A program made the position numbers and the translations under genes. A DNA stretch of 64,000 bases from DASXHD01 sp038239005. Its GTDB lineage: Bacteria > Myxococcota_A > Polyangia > Polyangiales > Polyangiaceae. The stretch lies in contig JBBSFE010000015.1 of NCBI GenBank assembly GCA_038239005.1, positions 8,855 to 72,854 of the forward strand. Direction: 5' to 3'. The notes under the pieces were generated by a model that saw nothing but the letters and a program-made list of their open reading frames with translations, was not told the DNA's origin and searched no databases. How positions within the stretch are numbered: position 1 is the stretch's first letter; every line of letters begins with the position of its first letter. Below are positions 26,468-35,474 of this stretch, piece by piece.

Positions 26468-28423
26468 TTAATCGCGTGGGTCGTCTTCTTCGCTGACGAT
26501 GTCTGCGCGAACGAGGCGGCCGTCGGATCCGCTCATCGCGGAGTCTTCGCGCAGCGAAGAAGGCGGCGGCGGGTTCGACGACGTCCGGCCGAGAGCGTTT
26601 TTCTGATCGAGAAAACGAAGCGTGCCCGGGCCGCCTGCACGCTCGAGAACCGCGACCAGATCGCCCGGAAGCTGGGATTCGACGACGAGGCGTGCTTTCG
26701 TCACGGGGACATCGACTTCGAAGCGCACGGAATGCAAGAACGTGCGGTCGAGGCCGAATTTTTCTTCGAAGTAGCGATTCGAGGGGGCGTGGCCAAAGCG
26801 ATCGTCACCGAGGACCGGGTGCCCAATCGCTGCGAGGTGGCGGCGCACGTGACGCGCGCGGCCGTCCGCCATGACGCGTGCGACGCAATGACCTGCGAAG
26901 ACTGCGAGGCGGCGATACTTCGTGCGTGTGGCGTCACGCGCGACCGTTCCCTTCGACGGAAGGACACCGCGCGTTGCCGTGAGAAGGACCCGGCGCGATT
27001 CGGAGGACGAGATGGCGGCGTCCCAAGCTGCGACGTGCGCTGGCGTGCGCGCGAACACGACGACGCCACTCGTACCGACGTCGAGCTTTTGCAGCGACAC
27101 CGCTTCGCTCGCATTCGGAAGCCGACGAACGCGTGCGGTGAGCGAGTCGACGTAGTCCTCGTGTGTGGCGATGGGCTCGTGCGGAGCCTTCTCGACGAAG
27201 AGAACGGTGTCGTCCTCGTAGAGCACGCGCGCCGGCGGCATCGGGGCGCGCCGGAGAATTGCGATCGTTTCGACTTCGTCGCTGAGCGGAATCATGTCGA
27301 GCGGCTGCGCCGACGCGCAGCGGTAACCAAGCCGCGCAAAGTGATCGAGGTCGCGCGTGAGGGTGTCGGGGTCGCACGAGACGTACGCAACCACCGGCGC
27401 TGCAAGGCGTGCGAGCGCTTCACGCGCGGCAGGCCCCACGCCTCGGCGCGGCGGGTTGACCACGACCGCATCGAACGGCGCCGGGTCGACCGGCATCGCA
27501 CGGAGCGCCGACGCGACATCGGAATGTACCGAGTGCACTTCGAGATTCGTTTTTCGCGCCGCCTCTTCGATACGCGCGGCCGCGGGGCCGAACGCTTCGA
27601 CGCACGTGACCTCCGCGCCGCGCGATGCGAGCGCGAGCGCGATAGCACCGGACCCCGCGTAGAGATCGAGCACACGCACGGGCGCTGAGCCAGAACGCGC
27701 AACGCCGAGGTGCTTGCCGATGATCTCGTGAATGCGCGCGGCTTGACCCCGATGCGCCTGGACGAACGAACCGAAGGTTGCAATCTGCACGCATTCGCCG
27801 ATGCGGTCTTCCGCGGCGCCGTCGCCCGCGAGCCGAATCGTTTCGGCGCCGAGAACTTGCGGCGAATCGCCGTCGTGCAAGCTCGCCGCGACACCTGCGA
27901 TCTCGGGCATCTCGGCGATGAGCTCGGCGGCGACCGACCGAAGCGAAGTGAGATCACCCGCTTTGCCGCGATGAACGATGAGCGTGACGAGCGCGCGCGA
28001 CGTCGTGCCGTCGAGCTCGCGCACGTCGATGGCGCGAAGCCCGCCGCCCGCTCCGTCGGGTGCGAGCGGGCCGCCCGAAGCCACATCGCGCTTCACACGC
28101 GCGCGCACGACTTCGGCCACACGCGCGAGCACGGGCGCGAGCACGCGACACTTCGGAACATCGACGACCTCGTGCCCGCCACCTTTCGCGAAGAGCCCGA
28201 TCGCACCGCGCTGATCGACCATGAGCTTGGCGCGCGTGCGATAATCCGTGACCGAGTCCGCGGCGATCGTCGGGTCGGCGTAGACGAGCTCGAGCGCCGG
28301 ATAGCGGGCGAGCGCTTGCACGACGCGCCCGCGTTTTAGCGCGAGCTGCTCTTCATAGGGCAGCTCGATCGCCGGGCAACCGCCGCAGCGCTCTGAATGC
28401 TCGCACGCGACGCGATCGGCCAT
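26468..28423 (-). CDS. Fusion: 23S rRNA uracil-5-methyltransferase (RlmC/RumA) + RluA-type pseudouridine synthase
   Basis: 651 residues in two enzymes. Residues 1-392: RNA m5U methyltransferase with 4Fe-4S cysteines C7, C13, C16 and C92, SAM motif VLDLYAGSGA (251-260), VVNPPRRG (321-328) and catalytic VSCDPDTL (Cys350). No TRAM domain, so it is closer to RlmC. Residues 398-about 600: pseudouridine synthase of the RluA class, catalytic Asp448 in QKLDVGTSG, later FLHSVRFEV. A 50-residue acidic tail ends it. ATG 28423 chosen since the upstream extension is non-coding. The two usually are separate proteins acting on rRNA. Confidence 0.87.
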   Translation of the reverse strand: MADRVACEHSERCGGCPAIELPYEEQLALKRGRVVQALARYPALELVYADPTIAADSVTDYRTRAKLMVDQRGAIGLFAKGGGHEVVDVPKCRVLAPVLARVAEVVRARVKRDVASGGPLAPDGAGGGLRAIDVRELDGTTSRALVTLIVHRGKAGDLTSLRSVAAELIAEMPEIAGVAASLHDGDSPQVLGAETIRLAGDGAAEDRIGECVQIATFGSFVQAHRGQAARIHEIIGKHLGVARSGSAPVRVLDLYAGSGAIALALASRGAEVTCVEAFGPAAARIEEAARKTNLEVHSVHSDVASALRAMPVDPAPFDAVVVNPPRRGVGPAAREALARLAAPVVAYVSCDPDTLTRDLDHFARLGYRCASAQPLDMIPLSDEVETIAILRRAPMPPARVLYEDDTVLFVEKAPHEPIATHEDYVDSLTARVRRLPNASEAVSLQKLDVGTSGVVVFARTPAHVAAWDAAISSSESRRVLLTATRGVLPSKGTVARDATRTKYRRLAVFAGHCVARVMADGRARHVRRHLAAIGHPVLGDDRFGHAPSNRYFEEKFGLDRTFLHSVRFEVDVPVTKARLVVESQLPGDLVAVLERAGGPGTLRFLDQKNALGRTSSNPPPPSSLREDSAMSGSDGRLVRADIVSEEDDPRD

Positions 28424-28443
28424 CAGACCGCAGCGTACAGCAG

Positions 28444-29718
28444 CTACTTCGCTGCCGCGAGCACCGGCCAGCTGTGGCGCGTGCCGCTCGAATCCTTCGA
28501 AGAGATCGAGAACTCGTCTTGGCCTTGCTGCATCGCCGCAACGAGCGTCACCGTGAGCTGGATGTGGCCCCCGTTTTGGAGCGAGGTGCTGTCGAACGCG
28601 AAGCTGAGGCTGTTCGTCCCGGATTGGAACGCGCCGTAATCGACGGCGTTGACCGTCCATGGAGGCGTCGGAGCGGTCGAGTAGCCGTCGATGTCGACGA
28701 CTGCGGTCGAGCCGACCTTCGGCAAGATGATCTTGCTCTGACGCGGTGCGGAGTTGAAATAAATTTCGCCGTCCGGGATGGGCACGCACGGATCATTGCC
28801 GGCGGCTGCGCTCTTGTTCGACCACATGCGCTGCACGGTGAAGTTGTCGCCGATGATGGTGTTCTTGCCGGTGCAAAGGTCGCCAACCTCACCACCGCCA
28901 GAAGCCCACAGCTGATTTTTCACCATGTAATACGCAAGCGATCCGAGACCGATGTCCGGATCCGTCGTTGCCTCGGCGATTTCGTGGCTCGCCGATTCCG
29001 TCGTCGTCGATTCTTTCGTGCCGCATCGTGGAATGATCGCGTACGGCGTTGCCGAGGGAAGCGTGTTGGTGTGCGGGACCACGACCGTATTGTGATACGC
29101 GAGCCAGCTCTGCTGACAGCCGATCTCGCCGTCGAGCGTGATCTGAACGCCGGGCGGGAAGTAGATGACGTAGAGCGTGTTGTCGTCGGGCGTGGGGAAG
29201 TCGGGTGCGAAGCCGCCTGCATCCGGGTCGGTGCCGTCGCCGCTTACGTGGAGCTTGATGAAATCCTGAAGCGAGCTGGCTGCGCCTTGTGACGAATCCG
29301 TATAGGAAGAGGCGGGCGGCGTTTGAATGACGACGTGTCCGCCGTTCGTGCCCTTGCCGATGCAGGCTTTCGTCGAATCGCAATATTCGGACGTGATGGC
29401 CGTCCAGTAATCGCCGGTTGCGATCGTGTCGTCGAGCTCTTGGACGCGCCCAACCGTCGTGGCGTTGTCGCTCGCGAACGTGACGGTCACGATGCTCGGG
29501 TTGATGAGGATGCGGCCGCCGTTGTAGTCGACGAGCGGCATCGGCGTGTGATCCGCCGGGTAGGCGGCGGCTGCGTCGAGATCGGTCGTAGCGTCGTCGC
29601 TGGCCTCGACGGGCGTCCCGCTATCGTTGCCGGACCCGGAGTCGCCGCCATCGGCGGTCGTGCCTCCGCAACCCATGAGAAAGAGCCCAGCCGCACAAGC
29701 AAGAACGAACGCGCGCAT
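28444..29718 (-). CDS. Lipoprotein with HExxE-like motif
   Basis: A 424-residue exported protein. Start ATG 29718 has GGAGG upstream; lipobox FLMGC places the Cys at about 17. After an acidic linker comes a domain with SEYCDSTKAC, GCQQSWLAYHNT and ASHEIAEATTDPDIG. The last resembles the metal-binding motif seen in EXORDIUM/phosphate-induced-1-like proteins and some peptidases. The C-terminal third (about 300-424) is beta-rich. Enzyme activity is not proved. Confidence 0.78.
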   Translation of the reverse strand: MRAFVLACAAGLFLMGCGGTTADGGDSGSGNDSGTPVEASDDATTDLDAAAAYPADHTPMPLVDYNGGRILINPSIVTVTFASDNATTVGRVQELDDTIATGDYWTAITSEYCDSTKACIGKGTNGGHVVIQTPPASSYTDSSQGAASSLQDFIKLHVSGDGTDPDAGGFAPDFPTPDDNTLYVIYFPPGVQITLDGEIGCQQSWLAYHNTVVVPHTNTLPSATPYAIIPRCGTKESTTTESASHEIAEATTDPDIGLGSLAYYMVKNQLWASGGGEVGDLCTGKNTIIGDNFTVQRMWSNKSAAAGNDPCVPIPDGEIYFNSAPRQSKIILPKVGSTAVVDIDGYSTAPTPPWTVNAVDYGAFQSGTNSLSFAFDSTSLQNGGHIQLTVTLVAAMQQGQDEFSISSKDSSGTRHSWPVLAAAK

Positions 29719-29879
29719 CGATGCCTCCAAAGGGGACGGATGCTCGTAGCGTGCGCCGCGATGCGTTCGCAAGGCGGATTGCGATGGATAAGGGTGCCCG
29801 ACGGCTGATTTTAGCTGGGTTTGTGCAGTGCCACCCGAGCATTGCCGAGTGAGTGCGTCTTTCGTAGGCGGATGTAGGT

Positions 29880-30236
29880 CTAAGCAGCGCTGGAGAGGAT
29901 GCGCGACACGCCGTCCTCTGCACGCTTCATCGCGACGTCACGCGCGTCGTCCGACGCCGGACCGCGAGCACAAAGAAGGACGCGATCGCCGTCGATGTTG
30001 ACGCTGCGAATGGTGACGCCGTCCATCCCGAAAGTTTCGCCGCGCGCGATGAGCGGCGCAAACGCTGCGAGCTCTTCACAAGCGGCCCAAGATCCTGCGC
30101 CCGCGACGACGACGCCCGAGCCGTCGGCGAGAACTACGGTGTCGAGCGAGCCTTCGCGGCGCGTCGAGCTGAGCTGGTAGTGGAGGGCAACGAGCGGGTC
30201 GGGGCTACGGCGGCGGCGGCGTTCATCAGAGAGCAT
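29880..30236 (-). CDS. Small roadblock/LC7-like protein
   Basis: 118 residues; ATG 30236 chosen as the internal start that removes an unlikely leader. Seen: a basic N-terminus and a pattern LDTVVLADGSGVVVAGAGSWAACEELAAFAPLI typical of roadblock (LC7) folds, which in myxobacteria accompany small GTPases. No GTPase gene is nearby. Divergent from the peptidase gene. Confidence 0.55.
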   Translation of the reverse strand: MLSDERRRRRSPDPLVALHYQLSSTRREGSLDTVVLADGSGVVVAGAGSWAACEELAAFAPLIARGETFGMDGVTIRSVNIDGDRVLLCARGPASDDARDVAMKRAEDGVSRILSSAA

Positions 30237-30281
30237 GGATGAAATTGTCCGAGACGCGGGCCTCGGAGGCCAACTTTTGGT

Positions 30282-31622
30282 ATGACGAGAGGCGTCATGC
30301 ACGCGTGCTTCCTAGACCTCTATGCGCGCCGGCGCGCCCACGTTCTCGCCGCCATGTCCGCGAGCGGCGAATCGGCGATTGCGGTGCTTCCGGCCGCGCC
30401 GACGTACATCCGCAACAACGACGTCGACCACGACTACCGGCAAGATTCCGACCTCTTCTACCTGACGGGCTTCGACGAGCCCCAAAGCGTCCTCGTCCTC
30501 GCGACCGCCGGGAACGACGCGCCCACGAGCGTTCTCTTCGTTCGCCCGCGCGATCCCGAACGCGAAGTCTGGGACGGGCCCCGCGCCGGGACGGAAGGCG
30601 CCAAAGCCGAGTTCGGCGTCGATGAAGCGTTCACGTTCGAAAAGCTCGTGACCGAGCTGCCGCGGCTCCTCTCGAACCGCAAGCGCCTCTACTACCGACT
30701 TGGCCGCGATCGCGCCTTCGACGACCGCGTTCTCGAGGCGATGGATGCAACGCGTCGTCGCGCGCGCACGGGCATCTCGTGGCCCACCGACATTTCCGAC
30801 CCCGCAACCATCCTCCACGAGATGCGCCTCTTGAAGGGCACCGAAGATCTCGACGCCATGCGCACGGCCGCACGCATCACACGCGACGCACACCTTCGCG
30901 CGATGTCACACGCGCGTCCGGGCATGCACGAATACGAAGTGGAAGCGCTCTTGCTCGAGACGTTCCGCAAGAACGGCAGCGAGCGCCCCGCGTATGGGAG
31001 CATCGTCGGCTCCGGCGCCAACGCGACCGTGCTCCATTACCGCGCCAACAACCGGAAGATGGAAGAGGGCGATCTCCTCCTCATCGATGCGGGCTGCGAA
31101 TACGGCTACTACGCAAGCGACGTCACACGCACGTTCCCCGTGAGCGGCAAGTTCACGCCCGAGCAGCGCGCGATTTACCAAATCGTGCTCGACGCACAGA
31201 TGGCGAGCATCGAAGCCACGCGCGAAGGCGCGACTCTCGAAGAAGTGCACATGAAGAGCGTCGAGATCGTGACGCGCGGCCTTCTCGACGTCGGCGTGCT
31301 CAAGGGCGACGTCGGCGAGCTCGTCGAAAAGGAAGCCTACAAGCCGTACTTCATGCACCGCACGAGTCACTGGCTCGGCATGGACGTGCACGACGTCGGC
31401 TCGTACTACGTGGGCGGCAAACCCCGCGTCTTGGCAGAGGGCATGGTGCTCACGGTGGAGCCCGGCATCTACATCCCCGCAAAGGACGACAAGGTCGACG
31501 CGAAATGGCGCGGCATCGGCGTCCGCATCGAAGACGACATCCTCGTATCGAAGGATGGTCCGGTGAACCTCACCATCGACATCCCGAAGACTATCGAAGA
31601 CCTCGAAGAAGCCTGCTCGTAA
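30282..31622 (+). CDS. pepP: Xaa-Pro aminopeptidase (aminopeptidase P)
   Basis: Cleaves an N-terminal residue preceding proline. 446 residues; ATG 30297 is an equally good start (MHACFLDLYARR). Seen: an N-terminal creatinase domain with DSDLFYLTGFDEP, then the pita-bread fold with the metal ligands: Asp in LLLIDAGCEYG, Asp in SDVTRTFP, His in HRTSHWLGMDVHD, Glu in TVEPGIYIP and Glu in RIEDDILV. All ligands present, so active. The next gene, xerC, begins 45 bp later. Confidence 0.95.
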   Translation: MTRGVMHACFLDLYARRRAHVLAAMSASGESAIAVLPAAPTYIRNNDVDHDYRQDSDLFYLTGFDEPQSVLVLATAGNDAPTSVLFVRPRDPEREVWDGPRAGTEGAKAEFGVDEAFTFEKLVTELPRLLSNRKRLYYRLGRDRAFDDRVLEAMDATRRRARTGISWPTDISDPATILHEMRLLKGTEDLDAMRTAARITRDAHLRAMSHARPGMHEYEVEALLLETFRKNGSERPAYGSIVGSGANATVLHYRANNRKMEEGDLLLIDAGCEYGYYASDVTRTFPVSGKFTPEQRAIYQIVLDAQMASIEATREGATLEEVHMKSVEIVTRGLLDVGVLKGDVGELVEKEAYKPYFMHRTSHWLGMDVHDVGSYYVGGKPRVLAEGMVLTVEPGIYIPAKDDKVDAKWRGIGVRIEDDILVSKDGPVNLTIDIPKTIEDLEEACS

Positions 31623-31667
31623 GGCGAGGCTTTTGGCCTGGCGCGCGCCGTGCGCTAGATGTGAAGC

Positions 31668-32543
31668 GTGCAGAATGCCATCGCCGCTTTCGTGGAGCAT
31701 TTGCGCTCCGAGAAGCGCGCGTCGCCGCACACGGTCGAGAGCTACGGCCGAGACTTGCGCGGGCTTCACGCGTTCTTGCTCGAGAAGCGCGGCAAAGAAC
31801 CAAAGCTCGCGGACGTCGACATCTATGCGCTCCGCGGTTGGCTCGGGTCGATCGCGCGAACGCATGCGCCAAGCAGCGTCGCGCGCCACATCGCAACGGT
31901 AAGGACGTTCTTTCGATGGGCGCGTCGCTCGTCGCTCGTCACGAAAGATCCGGCGGAGCTCTTGTCGAGCCCGAAAGTGCGCCGGCCTCTCCCGACGCTC
32001 GTATCGGCTGCGGCCGCCGGGGAAATCGTCGAGACGCCCGATGGCGCGCGTGATCGCGCCGCCCTCGAGCTGATGTACGGCTCGGGGCTTCGCGTGAGCG
32101 AGCTCTGCGGATTGGATCTCGGCGATGTCGATCTGCGCGAGCGTCGCGTGCGCGTCACGGGCAAGGGCAACAAAGAGCGCATCGTTCCGCTCGGTGACAA
32201 AGCAGCGGCTGCCGTCGAAGCTTGGCTCGAGATGCGCCCCAACACCGAAGAGCGCGCGCTTCTTCTGTCGTCGCGCGGACGCAGGCTTGGTGTGCGCGCG
32301 GTGCAGCTCATGACGAAGAAGAGCGGTGCGCTCGGAGCCGGTCGCGCCGATCTCCACCCGCACGCGCTTCGTCATGCGTGCGCGACGCACATGCTCGATG
32401 GCGGCGCAGACTTGCGATCGATTCAGGAAATCCTCGGTCACTCGTCGCTCACGACGACGCAGCGCTACACCCACGTGTCCATCGACCACCTCATGCGCGT
32501 CTACGATGCGGCGCATCCACTCGCGAAAAAGAAAATAGGTTAG
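31668..32543 (+). CDS. xerC: Site-specific tyrosine recombinase XerC/XerD
   Basis: 291 residues, complete. Resolves chromosome dimers at dif with its partner. Seen: SAM-like core-binding N-domain (1-100), then catalytic Arg142, Lys166, His232-x-x-Arg235, His258 and Tyr267, all in the expected places (GSGLRVSE, GKGNKER, HPHALRHA, LGHSSL, TQRYTH). GTG start. Size and motif details match housekeeping Xer, not a phage integrase. XerC versus XerD was not resolved. Confidence 0.9.
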   Translation: MQNAIAAFVEHLRSEKRASPHTVESYGRDLRGLHAFLLEKRGKEPKLADVDIYALRGWLGSIARTHAPSSVARHIATVRTFFRWARRSSLVTKDPAELLSSPKVRRPLPTLVSAAAAGEIVETPDGARDRAALELMYGSGLRVSELCGLDLGDVDLRERRVRVTGKGNKERIVPLGDKAAAAVEAWLEMRPNTEERALLLSSRGRRLGVRAVQLMTKKSGALGAGRADLHPHALRHACATHMLDGGADLRSIQEILGHSSLTTTQRYTHVSIDHLMRVYDAAHPLAKKKIG

Positions 32544-32552
32544 AACTCGCGC

Positions 32553-34778
32553 ATGATCGTTCGGCGCGCGCTCCTTGCGTGCGAGGGAGGCCTCGTCGGC
32601 GCGGCTCTCGTCGCGCTCGTCGAAGCGCGCGCGGTCGCAGCTCGCGGAGTAACGATGGGGTCGGTCGCGCTCGCAGACTGGGCGGTGCTCGTGCCCGTCG
32701 CGATCGGCGTATCGGCCGCGGTGGCGCTAGCGCACGTGTATTTCGAGCCCGATGAGCTTCGTTCGCCGGCCGAGATCATCGCGGCGATTCGTGCCGAGCC
32801 GGTGCTGCTTCGTTCGCGCACGGCAGCGATGGGTCCGCTCGCGGTCGCTGCAGCGTTCGTCGGGCTCGTGGTGCTGGCTCGAGGCGCGCGCTCGGTGCTC
32901 GCGCGTGGGCACGCGGCGGGGGCGGGCCTCGAGCTCGCTGGGATGTCGGCCGCGATTCTTTTTGCGGGCGCGATTGCGGTGCTCGCGCTCGCAAAGCCCA
33001 TGCGGCGCGCTCTCGCATCGGGTGCCGATCGCGTTCCACGATTGCTAGACCCGGTGTCGACCACGGGCGTGGCGCTCGCGATCGTGCTTGCGATGTTCGC
33101 GTACGGCATCCACGTGGGCGACGCCGGCGGTGACGGACCCACGTCGCTCGCGATCTTCGGCGTCCTCTCGCGCGCCGAGTTGGATTTGCGGCCGCTGCTC
33201 GATCTAGCGGCGATCGCGGTGTCTGCGTACATCTTTCCCGTCGCGCTCGTGCGCGGTCGTCGCTCGCTCCAAGCATCGCTCATCGCGGCAGTCGTGATCA
33301 CGGGCTCGGTCGTGTGGACGGCGCGTGAGGCGAAGGCGTTCGCCAAGACGCCACAGGTGACGCGCGCCGTCGAGCACGCGCCGCTCGGGCGCATGGCGCT
33401 CGCCGCACTGCGCCGCGCGTCCGACAAAGATCACGATGGCGCCTCCGCGCTCTTCGGCGGTGGCGATTGCGACGACCGCGATCCCAAACGGAACCCGCTG
33501 GCGTTCGACATTCCCGGAAACGGCATCGACGAGGACTGCTCCGGCTCCGACACGCCCATCCCGCCGCCACCTCCGCCACCGCCACCGCCACCGAAGGTCG
33601 CGCTTCCAACCGATCTCAACGTGATTTTGATCACGATCGACACGATGCGCCTCGACGCGGGTTTCGCGGGCTACGACAAACCCGTGACGCCGAACCTCGA
33701 TGCGCTAGCCCAAAAGAGCGTCGTGTTCGATCGCACCTACTCGCTCGCGTCGTACACGGGGAAAAGCATCGGCCCGTTCTTGATCGGAAAATATCCGAGC
33801 GAAACGGATCGCGACGGCAGCCACTTCAACAAATATTCGACGAAGAACGTGCTCGTCGCCAAAAGGTTGCATGATGCAGGCATTCGTACGTTCGGTGCTG
33901 CGTCGCACTGGTACTTCGCGCCGTGGAGCGGGCTCTCGCAAGGCATGGACGAATGGGACATTTCCGCGAAGCCGAGCGAGGGACAGGGCGAGGAGGACAC
34001 CTCCATCACGAGCGACAAGCTCTCGGACGCGGCGCTTCGATTGCTCAAGAAACCCGAAAACACCGGCTCGCGCTTTTTCATGTGGGTCCACTATTTCGAT
34101 CCGCACGCGCAGTACATGCCGCACCCGGGTGCGCCTGATTTTCTCGGCGATGGTCGCGGCGGTGTCGCGGCGACACGCGCGCTCTACGACGGCGAGCTCT
34201 GGTTCACCGACAAGCACATCGGTCGCGTGCTCGACTACGTCGCGTCGCAACCATGGGGCGACAAAACCGCGATCGTCGTCACGAGCGATCACGGCGAAGC
34301 GTTCGGCGAGCACAACATGAGCTGGCACGGCGGCGATTTGTGGGAGCCGCTCGTGCGTGTGCCGCTCGTCGTGTACGTGCCGGGCACCAAAGGCCACCAC
34401 GTCGCCGTGAAACGCAGCCACATCGATCTCGTGCCGACGCTGCTCGATCTCTTCGCGCTACCGCAGCCGCCGCCCGGCGAGCTCGCGGGGCGCACGCTGA
34501 TCGGCGACATCGCGGGCGACGGGCCTTACGAAGAGCGCGATGTCTACATGGACATGCCCGTGGGCCCGTACACGCCGATGCGCAAAGCGATCATCGTCGG
34601 CGACATGAAGCTCACATACGCCGGCGGCACCCTCTATCAGCTCTACGATCTCGCGACCGATGCCGAGGAGAAGAATGATCTCTCGACGGACGCCGAGCGT
34701 CTCGCGCCCATCGTGAAGGCGTTCGAAACGCAGCGTGCACGCACGACCGAAATCGACGTGAAGCCCGACGCTCCCTGA
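32553..34778 (+). CDS. Membrane-anchored sulfatase-like enzyme with MopE calcium motif
   Basis: 741 residues in four parts. About six membrane helices (1-265); a MopE/thrombospondin-type calcium-binding motif with DKDHDG, GGDCDDRDP and DIPGNGIDEDCSG (about 290-330); a run of prolines (about 334-344); a sulfatase/alkaline phosphatase superfamily domain (350-741) with VILITIDTMRLD, TSDHGEAFGEH and metal-binding His. The nucleophile position is Thr402 (SYTGKS), not the Cys/Ser of FGly sulfatases, as in LtaS-type phosphotransferases. So the reaction may be phosphotransfer to an envelope lipid or glycan rather than sulfate hydrolysis. Convergent with the sigma pseudogene. Confidence 0.85.
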   Translation: MIVRRALLACEGGLVGAALVALVEARAVAARGVTMGSVALADWAVLVPVAIGVSAAVALAHVYFEPDELRSPAEIIAAIRAEPVLLRSRTAAMGPLAVAAAFVGLVVLARGARSVLARGHAAGAGLELAGMSAAILFAGAIAVLALAKPMRRALASGADRVPRLLDPVSTTGVALAIVLAMFAYGIHVGDAGGDGPTSLAIFGVLSRAELDLRPLLDLAAIAVSAYIFPVALVRGRRSLQASLIAAVVITGSVVWTAREAKAFAKTPQVTRAVEHAPLGRMALAALRRASDKDHDGASALFGGGDCDDRDPKRNPLAFDIPGNGIDEDCSGSDTPIPPPPPPPPPPPKVALPTDLNVILITIDTMRLDAGFAGYDKPVTPNLDALAQKSVVFDRTYSLASYTGKSIGPFLIGKYPSETDRDGSHFNKYSTKNVLVAKRLHDAGIRTFGAASHWYFAPWSGLSQGMDEWDISAKPSEGQGEEDTSITSDKLSDAALRLLKKPENTGSRFFMWVHYFDPHAQYMPHPGAPDFLGDGRGGVAATRALYDGELWFTDKHIGRVLDYVASQPWGDKTAIVVTSDHGEAFGEHNMSWHGGDLWEPLVRVPLVVYVPGTKGHHVAVKRSHIDLVPTLLDLFALPQPPPGELAGRTLIGDIAGDGPYEERDVYMDMPVGPYTPMRKAIIVGDMKLTYAGGTLYQLYDLATDAEEKNDLSTDAERLAPIVKAFETQRARTTEIDVKPDAP
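33559..33597 (+). repeat. Poly-proline linker, CCN repeats
   Basis: Ten or more consecutive Pro codons join the calcium motif to the sulfatase domain. Confidence 0.85.
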
Positions 34779-34788
34779 AAAACTGCGT

Positions 34789-35349
34789 TCAAGCCGCTTC
34801 GAGCAAGGTGCGGAGGCGAGCGCGTGCGCGATGAAGGCGCGAGCGGACGGCGCTTTCGCTGATGCTCAGCTGCGCGGCGATTTCTTGGAGACCCAAATCA
34901 TGGTGGTAGTGCGCGACGACGACGTCGCGATAGTCATCCGGCAACGCAGCGAGAGCCGTTGCCACGGCCGCGCGCATCGCGCTCGATTCGAGTCGTGCGC
35001 CGGGAAGCTCTTCGTCGCTCTCGTGCGCAGCAATCGCGGAGTCGAAGTCGGCGACGTCGACGACACGCGCGCGCAAGCGGCGCTGCGATCACATGAGCAT
35101 GAGCGCTTCGTTCGCGGTCACACGAAAAAGCCACGTGGAGAAGCTCGAGTCGCCTCGAAACGAAGACAACTTGCGCAGCACTTGGATGAGCGTGACCTGG
35201 AGAAGATCGCGACGGTCTTCGTCCGTGAGCGGGTAACGGAGCAGCTGTCGTTCGATGTGCGGCGATGAACGTGTGACGATTTCGCGCAGTGATGGTTTGT
35301 CGCCCGCGAGGGCTCGTTCGACGAGAGCGGTTTCGAGAACGAGAGCCAC
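34789..35349 (-). pseudogene. ECF RNA polymerase sigma factor interrupted by an in-frame TGA
   Basis: Region 2 (LTDEDRRDLLQVTLIQVL, FSTWLFRVTANEALMLM) and region 4 (ALPDDYRDVVV... then QLSISESAVRSRLHRARARL) lie in the same reading frame, separated only by TGA at 35089-35091. The residue expected there, after NEALMLM and before SQRR, is Arg, so one base change (CGA to TGA) explains it. The rest is intact with no other stop, so the change is recent or the read is wrong. GTG 35349 is the probable start. Alternative: translation restart at TTG 35076. No adjacent anti-sigma gene. Confidence 0.85.
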
Positions 35350-35474
35350 CGAGGGGGCGACGAAGCGAAGTACGTGCCAGCGCGAAACACCGCGTTTTCG
35401 CTCTCTCGACGTGCTTCAAGATGTAGGAAAAACGACAGGTGCAAGGCCGGAAGACACCTGTAGAGTTGCGGGTC

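Noticed and set aside
35089..35091. Selenocysteine TGA
   Set aside because: Arg is expected at this site, and no SECIS-like element is visible.
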